The notes beneath the pieces were generated by a model. That model did not search any database, was not told the DNA's origin, and worked only from the letters and a program-made list of their open reading frames with translations. 12,776 nucleotides of DNA from JBBITW01 sp037440525 (lineage in GTDB: Bacteria > Desulfobacterota > BSN033 > UBA1163). This document shows positions 1 through 8,312 of the stretch, piece after piece. The DNA lies in the NCBI GenBank assembly GCA_037440525.1, contig JBBITW010000102.1:1-12776 (forward strand), written 5' to 3'. The first letter of the stretch is position 1. Each line of letters begins with the position of its first letter. The position numbers were made by a program, and so were the translations under genes.

Positions 1-747
1 TTGTTTTATATGGCTGTCATATATATCATGGCAAAAATTTGGCCCAACCTCGCACCACATGGAAAAAAGACTACTATCCGAGAAAAGATTAAGGCCTTTG
101 GCAATTGTGGAGAAGTAATTGTCCTTTCTACTCTTCTACTTTTGGGCATTATCATCGGCTGGTTTACACCCACTGAAGCAGGTGCGATCGGTGCCTTTGG
201 GGCAATAATCTTTTCGTTGATAAGAAGAAAACTCACTTTGGCAATTATGAAAAATGCCATAATGGACACCCTTAAGACCTCTGGTATGATATATACAATA
301 TTGATCGGTGCTTTTATATTCAATTATTTTCTTGCTCCCACAAACATCCCATACGCCCTTGCTGAATTTGTCAAAAGTCTACCTTTATCACCTTTAGCGA
401 TTCTGATTGCAATACTTGGGGTTTATTTTATCCTGGGATGCTTTCTGGATGTTGCCGCTATGACAGTTTTAACTATACCGATCTTCTTCCCTGTGATTAC
501 AAGCCTTGGATTTAATCCCATATGGTTTGGTGTCATTTTTGTGAGGATGGCAGAGATAGCCATGATTACCCCGCCTATAGGTATGAATGTATTCGTAGTT
601 TCAGGCATAGTAAAAGATATTGGCATCCCAATGGAAACAGTATTCAAGGGTATTTTCCCTTTTCTTATAGCCGATTTCTTTCATGTAGCATTATTAATAA
701 GTGTGCCTTCCCTATCCCTTTTCCTGCCAAGCCTTATGATGAGATAG
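1..747 (+). CDS. dctM: TRAP transporter large permease (DctM), C-terminal part, cut by window edge
   Basis: This is the C-terminal 248 residues of a TRAP (tripartite ATP-independent periplasmic) large permease, the membrane subunit that drives Na+/H+-coupled uptake of organic acids. The family is usually about 425 residues long and the frame is open to base 1, so the true start lies upstream; the TTG at base 1 is not evidence of a start. Visible family motifs are TPTEAG (residues 56-61), GCFLD (146-150) and TPPIGMNVF (190-198), set among hydrophobic helices near residues 38-72, 95-112, 130-160 and 215-242. It stops 40 bp from the oppositely oriented molybdoenzyme gene, so the two converge. 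It is a different protein from the DctM half of the fused permease at 6399-8291 and probably belongs to another transport operon. The family is sure; the substrate is unknown. Confidence 0.93.
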   Translation: MFYMAVIYIMAKIWPNLAPHGKKTTIREKIKAFGNCGEVIVLSTLLLLGIIIGWFTPTEAGAIGAFGAIIFSLIRRKLTLAIMKNAIMDTLKTSGMIYTILIGAFIFNYFLAPTNIPYALAEFVKSLPLSPLAILIAILGVYFILGCFLDVAAMTVLTIPIFFPVITSLGFNPIWFGVIFVRMAEIAMITPPIGMNVFVVSGIVKDIGIPMETVFKGIFPFLIADFFHVALLISVPSLSLFLPSLMMR

Positions 748-787
748 ATTTTTTGGATAAATAAAAGGGAGAGTTTCCTGTCCACTT

Positions 788-3046
788 TCATTCTTTTTTA
801 TAGACACGGCACATCTGAGATTTAAAGGGATAACCGAGTCCGCTTCTTCCAACCCATCCAGAAGGAAGCAATAGATTGATATTGGATAACCATGCTCCTG
901 ATAGGGATGGTTCTGGTTCGGGTTTTTCTGGAAACCACCACCCATGCTGGGCACTGACAACCCCCGGATGAATATCATGTGTAAGCCTTGCCTTTTGCTC
1001 ACATCTTCCATATCTGCTTTCTACATAAACCCAGTCTCCATCATTTATTCCAAATCTTTCTGCAGTCATGGGATGGATTTCTAAGATTGGTTCTGGATTC
1101 ATCTTACGTAGCGATGGAATCTGACGATGTTCTGAATGGAAGAATCCGACTACTCTTGCACCTGTTGTCAATATTAAAGGATAATCCCTCGCAACCTCAG
1201 GGGTTGATAAAGGACTCTCTGGAGGTTCTTCAAAATATGGAAGGGGATCTAAACCACATTTTTCGAATACAGTTGAGTAAAGTTCAACTTTTCCTGTTGG
1301 TGTATTAAAACCCGGTTCCCTATCAGCTCGAAGAAGACCCTTCTCATATTTCCTGTACTCAAAATTATCATAAATGAACCCTCTTCTCTGTAGTTCTTCA
1401 AAATTCATTCCCGTTGGTTTCAGCATTGAATCAAACATCTCTTGTACGTTTTCCCACGGCCAGGCCTCGGGATTAAACCTTTTGCCAAGTTCAAGATTTA
1501 TCTCCATATCAGACTTACATTCCCCCACTGGTTTAATGGCCTGATTCGTAACACCTATATAGCTTATATTTCCACCTGTTGTTGCAATACCATCCCTCTC
1601 AGCATATGTTACAGACGGTAGCACAATATCTGCAAATGCTGTGGCAGTCGGAGTCATGAATAAATCTACAACACAAACAAAATCAAGCCTTTTAAATGCT
1701 TCGTAAACCCTTCGTGGATCTGCACTTCCACAAACAAATGTATTTGTTGCCTGAATCCAGGCACCCTTAACTGGATATGGAATGCCTGTTTCTATCTGAT
1801 CAATAACCGAAGAACCAACAGCATGTGTATAATATGGCTGATCAAGAAGATTGTAGATGCCATAACCGATCTTTTTCTTCCTTCCATCCTCTGTAAGGGG
1901 AGTAAAATCTCTTCCTAAAGAGGCTTCAAATCCGAGACTTGAGCTCTTAAAGACATTCCCTCCAGGGACATCAAGATTTCCGGTTATCGCCCAAAGACCC
2001 ATAATTGCATGAAGCGCTGGAACACATTCCTTTGTCTGCTCTACTGCCACTCCAAATTGTATGGCTGAAGGTTTGCCCGTTGCATACCTTCTTGCAGATT
2101 CTATAATCTTTTCTTCAGGAACCCATGTTATCTCTGAAACCCTCTCAACTCCGTAATCCTGAACTCTCTTTTTGAGCTCATCAAATCCATAAGTCCAGCG
2201 TCTAACAAATTCTTCATCATAAATTTTCTCATTTATTATAACATTTAGCATACCCATGGCTAAGGCCGCATCTGTCCCAGGTCTTATCTGCATCCATATC
2301 TTTGCCCTTTTTGCAAAATATGTCTTTCGGGGATCAATTACAATGATCTCAGTCCCCCTCTTCATGCAATCTATGATCCATTGACCGAGAAAACCATCTG
2401 GATTGGAGATAAGTGGGTTATTTCCCCATAACAGTATATTTTTTGGCACCTTCCAATCCCTATTTTCATAACGATCTAAGAAAAATTGTGCACAATCCGG
2501 CACCTGCATGCCTCCTGTTGTAGCGGTAAGAACTGTCCTTCGGGGTGCAAAACATGCATGCCCCTGCAGAGGACCAAAACATACCCTGTTTGGACTCCCG
2601 AAGGAGTATGCCAGTTTCGCCACATATGGTCCGATATCCCTTGCAGTTCCATGGCAGAATATGACAGACTCAGGTCCATATCTCTTCTTTATTTCATTGA
2701 GTGAATTGATTATCGTATCATATGCTTCTTCCCAAGTTATTCGCCTCCATTTTCCCTCCCCCCTTTTCCCTACCCTTTTTAGAGGGTATATAATCCGATT
2801 AGGATGGTAAACCACCTGGGGAAGGGCAATGCATCTCGGGCATAGTCGTCCTTTATTGAATGGAAAATCAGGATCTCCTTTAACCTTCTCAAGTTTTCCA
2901 TCTTTAACATATAGAAGGACACCACAGCCATTATGACATCCCGGGCCTGTGCGGGCTATACTTCTAACAATCTTATAATTACCTTCCCTCCAGGTCCATG
3001 GCTTGCAATTTGGATAAGTCTCTTCTCTTTTATCTAAATTATTCAT
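788..3046 (-). CDS. Molybdopterin (Mo/W) oxidoreductase, acetylene-hydratase-like
   Basis: A 752-residue DMSO-reductase-superfamily enzyme with bis-MGD cofactor. I start at ATG 3046; a TTG two codons upstream (3052) is also open, and neither has a clear Shine-Dalgarno. No Tat or Sec signal is visible, so it should be cytoplasmic. The N-terminal cluster motif is C37-x3-C41-x27-C69, which fits the last three ligands of the usual C-x2-C-x3-C-x27-C [4Fe-4S] site; the first position is Gly34. Arg71 follows the last ligand, and Cys72 makes a CPRC. Cys165, in GHACFAP after an SPN turn, is the likely Mo/W ligand. The MGD-binding C-terminal domain spans about 620-750. From memory, stretches near 259-300 and 585-608 resemble acetylene hydratase of Pelobacter, so hydration, dehydroxylation or transhydroxylation are all possible. 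No electron-transfer subunit is adjacent. It lies 72 bp after the DUF362 gene. Family is firm, reaction unknown. Confidence 0.93.
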   Translation of the reverse strand: MNNLDKREETYPNCKPWTWREGNYKIVRSIARTGPGCHNGCGVLLYVKDGKLEKVKGDPDFPFNKGRLCPRCIALPQVVYHPNRIIYPLKRVGKRGEGKWRRITWEEAYDTIINSLNEIKKRYGPESVIFCHGTARDIGPYVAKLAYSFGSPNRVCFGPLQGHACFAPRRTVLTATTGGMQVPDCAQFFLDRYENRDWKVPKNILLWGNNPLISNPDGFLGQWIIDCMKRGTEIIVIDPRKTYFAKRAKIWMQIRPGTDAALAMGMLNVIINEKIYDEEFVRRWTYGFDELKKRVQDYGVERVSEITWVPEEKIIESARRYATGKPSAIQFGVAVEQTKECVPALHAIMGLWAITGNLDVPGGNVFKSSSLGFEASLGRDFTPLTEDGRKKKIGYGIYNLLDQPYYTHAVGSSVIDQIETGIPYPVKGAWIQATNTFVCGSADPRRVYEAFKRLDFVCVVDLFMTPTATAFADIVLPSVTYAERDGIATTGGNISYIGVTNQAIKPVGECKSDMEINLELGKRFNPEAWPWENVQEMFDSMLKPTGMNFEELQRRGFIYDNFEYRKYEKGLLRADREPGFNTPTGKVELYSTVFEKCGLDPLPYFEEPPESPLSTPEVARDYPLILTTGARVVGFFHSEHRQIPSLRKMNPEPILEIHPMTAERFGINDGDWVYVESRYGRCEQKARLTHDIHPGVVSAQHGWWFPEKPEPEPSLSGAWLSNINLLLPSGWVGRSGLGYPFKSQMCRVYKKE

Positions 3047-3118
3047 AATCAATGTTTTGGTCTCTGGGGATGAACTGCAATCACTTTTGGATGATTAGAA
3101 ATGGTGAATCCACCCGGA

Positions 3119-4372
3119 TTAACCCTTAGACTCTAACTGCCTCATTTTTTTTACATACTCCATTATAAGCCTTGCTTCCTCCTCTTCAGTCTCCTTGCTT
3201 CTGCTTCCAGCGGCGTAGTTCTCTGAATCTGACCTGTTGATGATTGACCATATTGGATATCTCTCTCCTGGAGGACATCCCGCAACCCGTACTCCCTGAC
3301 CCCGCCACTTCTTCAGGCAATCTCCAATAAGTATAATATCTTTTGGTGCCTTTTTAGGAAGAACCTTTTTTGGACCTGCAAGGATTGAAATCCCCTTATT
3401 TTTTTCGTATTCACCAAGTGCCTTCAGCCTCTCCATCGTAAATGCAACAAGCCCGAGACAACTACTGCACGCACCATCTGTTTGAACATCATATTCAGGC
3501 CAGCGATTCTCTTCTCCAAGATAGGGAAGCCATAATTTTTTAAAGACCTCTTCTATTCTTCTGCCACGAATCTCTATCCTTCTCGGATCAGAGGTGCCAA
3601 TACCGCGCTCACGGGCAGCCTTAAAGATCTTCACCTTTGAAATATCAAGACCCACCATACGACATACTGTTGCATCCACGGCCACAGGGTCCTTACCTGC
3701 CACGATACAACCAAAATCAGTGGGGATCGTGCAGTGGGGCCCAAATCCCTCAGCAGGCCTTATAAGGTCAGCGATTGTAAGATCTGCCCTTATGACAGAC
3801 CATAAATCCATTATTGATGCAGCCAAATCTGTCTGGTGCATCTGAAAGTGGACAGAATCCTGAACCACCCCCTTTATATTTTTAAGTGCACATGTAAAAA
3901 CCATAGCAACATGAGACTTGAATATGGGGATGTTTACAATATGTTCTGCCTCAAGGATAAATCGTGGCAACTGGACACTCGTCACAGAAGCCCTTGCATC
4001 TCTGATTGGAATTCTGATAAGGTCTTTCTCTCTTTTGATATCAATGATTTGGTCAACCCCTGCCTCTTTGGCTGCCTTCCCGATGCCACTCACTTCAAAA
4101 CATTCAAGTGTATCACAGCCTCGGGCTGAGGATTCAGCAAGTATAATCTCCTTTGGTCTGGCCTTGCGTAATTCTTTGATAACTGCTGAAACCAGTGCCG
4201 GGTTTGTGTTGACGCTCGTCTCCTCTTTAAATGGATGACCCACATTTGGTTTTATTACCACGGTTGAACCTGGTTTTATCAGGGAGTTAACACCTCCCAA
4301 GAGCGATAAAACCTCTTCAACCATCTTCTCTACATCCGTTCCTTTAACAATTGAAACGATTGACTTTGCCAT
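3119..4372 (-). CDS. DUF362 domain protein with C-terminal cysteines
   Basis: A 417-residue DUF362 (PF04015) protein. Family features seen are VVIKPN (38-43), the IPIFKSH segment (148-154), the CALKNIKG stretch (161-168) and the GKDPVAVDATVCRMVGLD block (226-243). The C-terminal third adds a CxxC (Cys302, Cys305), Cys352 and a GCPP motif with Cys366; these four could bind an Fe-S cluster, though no classical ferredoxin repeat is present. The tail (about 381-417) is charged and probably helical. No signal peptide. The biochemical role of DUF362 proteins is largely unassigned; several are found beside redox and Fe-S enzymes in anaerobes. Its start ATG is preceded by a modest AGGGAT ribosome site. 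It sits just upstream of the molybdoenzyme gene and after a 391-bp repeat-rich gap, so the two may form their own transcript. I infer it may support the molybdoenzyme. Confidence 0.87.
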   Translation of the reverse strand: MAKSIVSIVKGTDVEKMVEEVLSLLGGVNSLIKPGSTVVIKPNVGHPFKEETSVNTNPALVSAVIKELRKARPKEIILAESSARGCDTLECFEVSGIGKAAKEAGVDQIIDIKREKDLIRIPIRDARASVTSVQLPRFILEAEHIVNIPIFKSHVAMVFTCALKNIKGVVQDSVHFQMHQTDLAASIMDLWSVIRADLTIADLIRPAEGFGPHCTIPTDFGCIVAGKDPVAVDATVCRMVGLDISKVKIFKAARERGIGTSDPRRIEIRGRRIEEVFKKLWLPYLGEENRWPEYDVQTDGACSSCLGLVAFTMERLKALGEYEKNKGISILAGPKKVLPKKAPKDIILIGDCLKKWRGQGVRVAGCPPGERYPIWSIINRSDSENYAAGSRSKETEEEEARLIMEYVKKMRQLESKG

Positions 4373-4423
4373 CTCTTATCCCTTAAAAATTATTTTCAAA
4401 TAAAATTGAGCGATCCCCAATGT

Positions 4424-4647
4424 GAGAGCTCTGGAAAAGTCCTGAATTGACTGGGGAGGTAGGGTTCCAAACCCTTCAAATGCGGACATTAAGGAGTTAA
4501 ATTGCTAACAATCGTTTAAGTGAAAAACCAAGCATTTTCAGGGTATTAATCATCAGTGCTAAACTATTAGAGGTATCCGCTCGAAGGCTTTTCCACCCCA
4601 CCTCCCCAGTCTATAAAACATATTTTAAATACTTTTTCAGAAACCTC
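4424..4647. repeat. MITE-like inverted-repeat element, copy A (longer form)
   Basis: The left arm (4448-4485) reads TGACTGGGGAGGTAGGG and continues to CCCTTCAAATGCGG. The right arm ends CCACCCCACCTCCCCAGTC (4593-4611) and is preceded by CCGCTCGAAGG, so the two arms pair over about 36 nt with interruptions. The outer flanks also match imperfectly in inverted orientation (GAGAGCTCTGGAAAAGT on the left against the complement of ACTTTTTCAGAAACCTC on the right). There is no room for a transposase. The same ends recur at 12340-12456, which shows it is a dispersed element and not a local terminator. Exact borders are uncertain because no target duplication is obvious. Confidence 0.68.
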
Positions 4648-4650
4648 AAT

Positions 4651-4752
4651 GTCATTATTTGCCAAGGCAGGATGGCAATTCGAAAAGAGTTGTCATTCCG
4701 AGCGAAGCGAGGAATCTGTGGAGTTCTCTTCGCGCCTGCCTGTAGTAATGAC
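4651..4752. repeat. Palindromic intergenic repeat with GAGCGAAGCGAGGAAT core
   Basis: The outer arms are GTCATTATTTGCCAAGGCAGG (4651-4671, shown minus its last base as GTCATTATTTGCCAAGGCAG) and CCTGCCTGTAGTAATGAC (4735-4752). They pair through GTCATTA and GGCAGG with a three-base offset. Inside is TGTCATTCCGAGCGAAGCG followed by AGGAATCT (about 4691-4716), itself partly palindromic (ATTCC/GGAAT), and CGAAG is mirrored by CTTCGCG near 4728-4734. The core resembles the GTCATTxCGAGCGAAGCGA-type intergenic repeats seen in many environmental bacterial genomes (from memory). It lies just past the stop of the ArgH-like gene and could fold in that transcript as a 3' stabiliser or weak terminator, but no U-tract follows. 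Confidence 0.6.
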
Positions 4753-4763
4753 TTCATCAGACC

Positions 4764-6323
4764 TTATTCACCTAAAAGCTTCTCAATCGCTTCATCAAGC
4801 TTTCTATCAGCATCAGCAAGTTTCTGGTTCGCTATCTTTAAGAACTCTTTATCATCCTCTATACCCTGCTTTACCTCTTTAATCATCTTTTTAACATTTT
4901 CCGGGGCAGGTCCACCTGTAAGGGTTCTTGCCTTAATACGCTCCAGCGGGTCAAGAACACTTTTTATAGTTGCCTCGCTAAGACTCAACCTCTTACCCAT
5001 ATGTTCCATTGAAGCCTCTTCTATCATCCTGTTATTTAAGGCACTTGAGGGTATATTATATTCTTCTGCCTTTCTGCAGATAATAGAGACGATCTGATGC
5101 GCTGTTCGCCATGAGATATTATGTTCCCTTACGAGTGCACCAGCAAGGTCAGTTGCACAACACCAGTTAAATCGGAGGTTCTCAAGCATCCTCTCCTTGT
5201 TAATCTTCATTGTTCCGATATTGAGCCTTGCACAATCAAGTGCATCCTTTGTATTCACAAAAGCCCTTTTTAAAGATGCACCACGTGGCCAGCAGATCAG
5301 GGCTGTCTCCTCAAAAAGGTCCTCTACAAAAGCTGCATAGACAGTATGAACCATTGCAGCAATGTTATACATGAGGAATGGATTTCGTTTCTGTGGCATG
5401 ATGCTACTCGTATCACAAAATCTGTCAGCAGAGGTAACAAACCCAAACTCGGTTGAATGGAAAAAGAACATCCATGAAGCCAGCTTCTCCACCGGCGCAA
5501 GAAGAAGTGTAAGTGTACCAAAAACCTGTATCATAAATGTTTTATCTTCTGAACTTATCGCCTCATGGGTATTTGTAACAACACCATCAAAGCCAAGCAG
5601 TTCAGCTACCCTCTCACGATTTAATGGAAAATCTGATCCTGTGCCAATAGCAGCTCCCATGGGGCTACGGTTAACCTCTTTGTAGTCGTCCCTCAGCCGT
5701 TTGCAGGCATATCCTGCCTTATAGATGAAATCGAGAAGATAATGGGCAAGGGATGTAATCTGGGCTGCCTGAAATCCAGTATAAGTTGGCATGGGTGTTT
5801 CAATGTGCTGTTCGGCAACGCTTACAAGTGTCTCCCGATATTCGATAGCCTTTTGAAGTATTTCAAGGATCTCTCTTCTGATTGTCATCCTAAGTGTGCC
5901 GGTTGTCTCATCTCCGGTGCTCCGTCCCAGATGAATCCACCCTCCGATATCCTCCCCAAATTTTTGAATAAGATAATTCTCTCCGCTGAAAATACCCGCC
6001 CCGGCTTCAGCCCTTGCCTTCTTTATGCCTTCCAGGCCATCCCTTTCCATCTCTTTAAGTGCACGCAGGCATTTAATACCTGCATCCCTCGGGATAAGCC
6101 TCTCCTCAATCAACATCACGAGCTGTGCCTTATCCAACCGATGAACATCTGGAAGAATATTCATCCATGCCTCGGGAGTGCCAGGTTTTGCAAGCATTGC
6201 ATAGCCAGCAAGATTTTCTTTAAACCTCTTCCCCTTCTGCCTGTAATAAGGTTGGTTTCTCAATAATTCTGGCCTTGTAATCTCATTTTCGAGTTCATCC
6301 TTACGAATAAATTCCTCTTTCAT
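4764..6323 (-). CDS. Argininosuccinate lyase/fumarase-superfamily lyase, substrate probably not argininosuccinate
   Basis: A 519-residue member of the ArgH branch; ArgH itself is usually about 460, and the extra length is mostly an N-terminal extension. The superfamily signature loop SSIMPQKRNP is at 306-315 and supplies the catalytic serine. The C-terminal ASL domain is recognisable from GALVREHNISWRTAHQIV (395-412) and GGPAPENVKKMI (470-481). Key ArgH positions differ: GRSRND is GRSTGD (133-138), the DIH of the N-terminal substrate loop aligns with GIF (110-112), and the His of YTHLQ is Gly183 (YTGFQ). It should therefore still catalyse beta-elimination, releasing a fumarate-like or other unsaturated acid, but from a different substrate, perhaps another N-substituted amino acid. 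The start is well supported by AGGAGG five bases before ATG. It follows the TRAP permease by 75 bp in the same operon; no other arginine genes are nearby. Confidence 0.88.
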   Translation of the reverse strand: MKEEFIRKDELENEITRPELLRNQPYYRQKGKRFKENLAGYAMLAKPGTPEAWMNILPDVHRLDKAQLVMLIEERLIPRDAGIKCLRALKEMERDGLEGIKKARAEAGAGIFSGENYLIQKFGEDIGGWIHLGRSTGDETTGTLRMTIRREILEILQKAIEYRETLVSVAEQHIETPMPTYTGFQAAQITSLAHYLLDFIYKAGYACKRLRDDYKEVNRSPMGAAIGTGSDFPLNRERVAELLGFDGVVTNTHEAISSEDKTFMIQVFGTLTLLLAPVEKLASWMFFFHSTEFGFVTSADRFCDTSSIMPQKRNPFLMYNIAAMVHTVYAAFVEDLFEETALICWPRGASLKRAFVNTKDALDCARLNIGTMKINKERMLENLRFNWCCATDLAGALVREHNISWRTAHQIVSIICRKAEEYNIPSSALNNRMIEEASMEHMGKRLSLSEATIKSVLDPLERIKARTLTGGPAPENVKKMIKEVKQGIEDDKEFLKIANQKLADADRKLDEAIEKLLGE

Positions 6324-6398
6324 ATAGACCTCCTATCTTCTTTCTCGGAGCTTCATTTATCCCTCAAGAATATACCTTAAAAATGATTCAATCATAAT
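6324..6398. other. Spacer between dctQM and lyase genes with a short palindrome
   Basis: This 75-bp spacer holds the strong AGGAGG ribosome site of the lyase gene (minus strand) and a perfect 6+1+6 palindrome ATGATTCAATCAT at 6383-6395. The palindrome could be an operator half-site pair or chance in A/T-rich DNA. I see no terminator. Confidence 0.3.
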
Positions 6399-8291
6399 TC
6401 ATCTAAACATCGTCCCTGGAAGCCATGTAGCTATCTGCGGGAAGAAGTACATGATAAGGAGTGTCAATAACATCATGGAGATAAAAGGCAAAACACTTCG
6501 AGAAATAGTGGCCATATCCTCCTTTACAATCCCCTTGAGAATAAATAGTTCAAGACCAACCGGGGGTGTCATCAGCCCTATCTCTGTATTTATAATATAG
6601 AAGACCCCGAGCCAGAGGGAATTGATACCCAGTGCCATAGCCATTGGATAAATCAGCGGTAATGTAAGCATCATTATGGCAACAGCTTCTAAAAACATCC
6701 CGAGAAAAAGAAGGATTAAACAAAGGATTATTAAAAAACCCGCAGGTGAAAGGTCTGATACCTTTACCGCATCTATCAAATCCTTTATTACTTGATGCTG
6801 TGCGATGAGGGAAGAATAGATTGAAGCAAAGGCAATGATGGAGAGAACCATCAAACTTATCCCTATTGTTCCAAGAGCCGATGCCTTTATCTGTTGCCAT
6901 TTTAGAGTCTTTGTGAAGAAGACGCCTGTAACCAGGGCGTATACAACCAGAATCCCTCCTGCCTCGGTAGGTGTTACAAGACCAAAATATATAGTTCCAA
7001 GCACAATAAACGGGGCAAGCAAACCCCATATTGAAGACTTGAGGGCCAAAAATTTTACGCTCCATGTTGTTGGTGGCAGTGCCTCCACACGCTCCTTTTT
7101 TAGAAAAAGGTATCTAAAAATAACATAAAGGATATATAGTGAAAAAAGTACTACAGCAGGCATCACCCCTGCCATGAAAAGCTGACCTACAGATTCATCA
7201 ACAAGGACTCCATATAAGATAAAACCATTTGATGGAGGGATCAATGTCCCGACAGTAGCACCTGCAACAGCACCAATGCAGAAACGCTTATTGTATCCCT
7301 TTTCATATAGGATTGGCAGACAGGTTGTACCAATCGTTGCAGTGGCTGCTACACTTGAGCCAGTAATTGCGCAGAAGATTCCTGCTGATAATATGGTAGC
7401 TACAACGAGGGGATAAGGAACCCTTCTGAACCATAGTTCAACGAGTTCAAATATTCTCTTTGCAGCTGCTGATTCACCCATAAGCATCCCACCAAGGACA
7501 AATAGTGGAATTGCTGTAAGGGGCCACGAATTTACCGCCTGAAATGCTGTCATAGGAATCTGTGTAAACTGAGATGTCCCAAACAAAAAGTATATTCCCA
7601 GACACCCCATTATTCCCAATGCAAACGCAACAGGCATACCCGCAAAGAGAAATGTTAAGAGAAAAAAGAACATCCCGACAAGTGGGTGAACATATTTAAA
7701 TAATATTGCACCAAGAAGGAAAGCCCCTGAAAGAAGACAGATTACAATAAATATTCTTTTTCTCAAATTCAAAGATGGTTCTGAAAATTGGTATTTGTAA
7801 AGATTATTAATACGGGAGATTATGATTCTCAAAGATTGCACGGAGAGAAAAAGGGAGCCGAGAGGGATAACAGAAATGATTATCCATTTTGGGAGCTTTA
7901 AAATTGCGGTGGTCGTCCTGAGACCAAAAACAAAACTATCCCTTACCCATTCCCATCCTGTCCAGCCAAGGAGGATAAAGAAACCTAATGATATGATATA
8001 AATAAATATATCAAGAAATGAATTTATCTCCTCTGATAGGTGGTTTCGCAGGATATCTACATGGATTTGCACACCTTCCCTTAATCCATATGCTGCACCA
8101 AGAAACGTAAAAATGATTAAACAGAAGCATGTGACATCAAAAAGCCAGGGCATTGGTTGCCCGATCATTCTACTTATCACATTAATGAAGACAAAAAAGC
8201 TTATAAGGACCAAAAGTATAGATGTAATATGGCCTGTTGTAGAAAGGATTTTATCAACTCCCCTATCTATGGGTAAGAAAAATCTCTTCAT
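6399..8291 (-). CDS. dctQM: TRAP transporter fused permease (DctQ-DctM)
   Basis: A 630-residue membrane protein from ATG 8291, which is preceded by AGGA three bases upstream; a TTG five codons earlier (8306) is less likely. Residues 1 to about 165 form the small DctQ subunit with four predicted helices, including the FTFLGAAYGLREG segment typical of DctQ. After a short linker (about 166-180) the DctM domain runs to the end, with GSSVAATATIG (311-321), TLIPPSNGF, VTPTEAGG and TPPVGLELF motifs. Together with the receptor encoded just upstream it makes a complete TRAP uptake system in the inner membrane. A hairpin in the 110-bp spacer before this gene probably keeps permease expression below that of the receptor. 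No disrupted motif was seen. The transported compound is probably a carboxylate. Confidence 0.95.
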   Translation of the reverse strand: MKRFFLPIDRGVDKILSTTGHITSILLVLISFFVFINVISRMIGQPMPWLFDVTCFCLIIFTFLGAAYGLREGVQIHVDILRNHLSEEINSFLDIFIYIISLGFFILLGWTGWEWVRDSFVFGLRTTTAILKLPKWIIISVIPLGSLFLSVQSLRIIISRINNLYKYQFSEPSLNLRKRIFIVICLLSGAFLLGAILFKYVHPLVGMFFFLLTFLFAGMPVAFALGIMGCLGIYFLFGTSQFTQIPMTAFQAVNSWPLTAIPLFVLGGMLMGESAAAKRIFELVELWFRRVPYPLVVATILSAGIFCAITGSSVAATATIGTTCLPILYEKGYNKRFCIGAVAGATVGTLIPPSNGFILYGVLVDESVGQLFMAGVMPAVVLFSLYILYVIFRYLFLKKERVEALPPTTWSVKFLALKSSIWGLLAPFIVLGTIYFGLVTPTEAGGILVVYALVTGVFFTKTLKWQQIKASALGTIGISLMVLSIIAFASIYSSLIAQHQVIKDLIDAVKVSDLSPAGFLIILCLILLFLGMFLEAVAIMMLTLPLIYPMAMALGINSLWLGVFYIINTEIGLMTPPVGLELFILKGIVKEDMATISRSVLPFISMMLLTLLIMYFFPQIATWLPGTMFR

Positions 8292-8312
8292 AAATCCTGA
8301 TCCCAAAATATA

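Larger units (their letters stand above)
4373..4763. other. 391-bp gene-free gap filled by two repeat elements
   Basis: This gap separates the ArgH-like lyase gene from the DUF362 gene. It contains a MITE-like inverted-repeat element (about 4424-4647) followed at once by a second repeat (4651-4752). Only about 50 bp next to the DUF362 start remain outside them; there I see an A/T-rich stretch and the DUF362 ribosome site but no convincing promoter. Open frames crossing it arise from repeat sequence and show no protein-family feature. The gap may break the operon or may be tolerated insertion in an intercistronic region. Confidence 0.7.

Noticed and set aside
748..787. Bidirectional terminator between the converging genes
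   Set aside because: Forty A/T-rich bases with no stem I can draw that is followed by a T-run on either strand.
4373..4440. Promoter for the DUF362 gene
   Set aside because: A TTGGGG / GAAAAT pair with 17-bp spacing exists on the minus strand but is too far from consensus in A/T-rich DNA.
4424..4752. CRISPR array or attachment site
   Set aside because: The repeats are inverted and of different types, not regularly spaced direct repeats, and there is no integrase or tRNA nearby.
4649..5097. Plus-strand frames of 77 and 141 codons starting in the repeat
   Set aside because: They begin in the GAGCGAAGCG repeat and then run antisense through the well-supported lyase gene.
4764..6323. Naming the lyase argH and calling it arginine biosynthesis
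   Set aside because: The substrate-binding residues and His differ, and no other arginine gene is near; only the superfamily can be supported.
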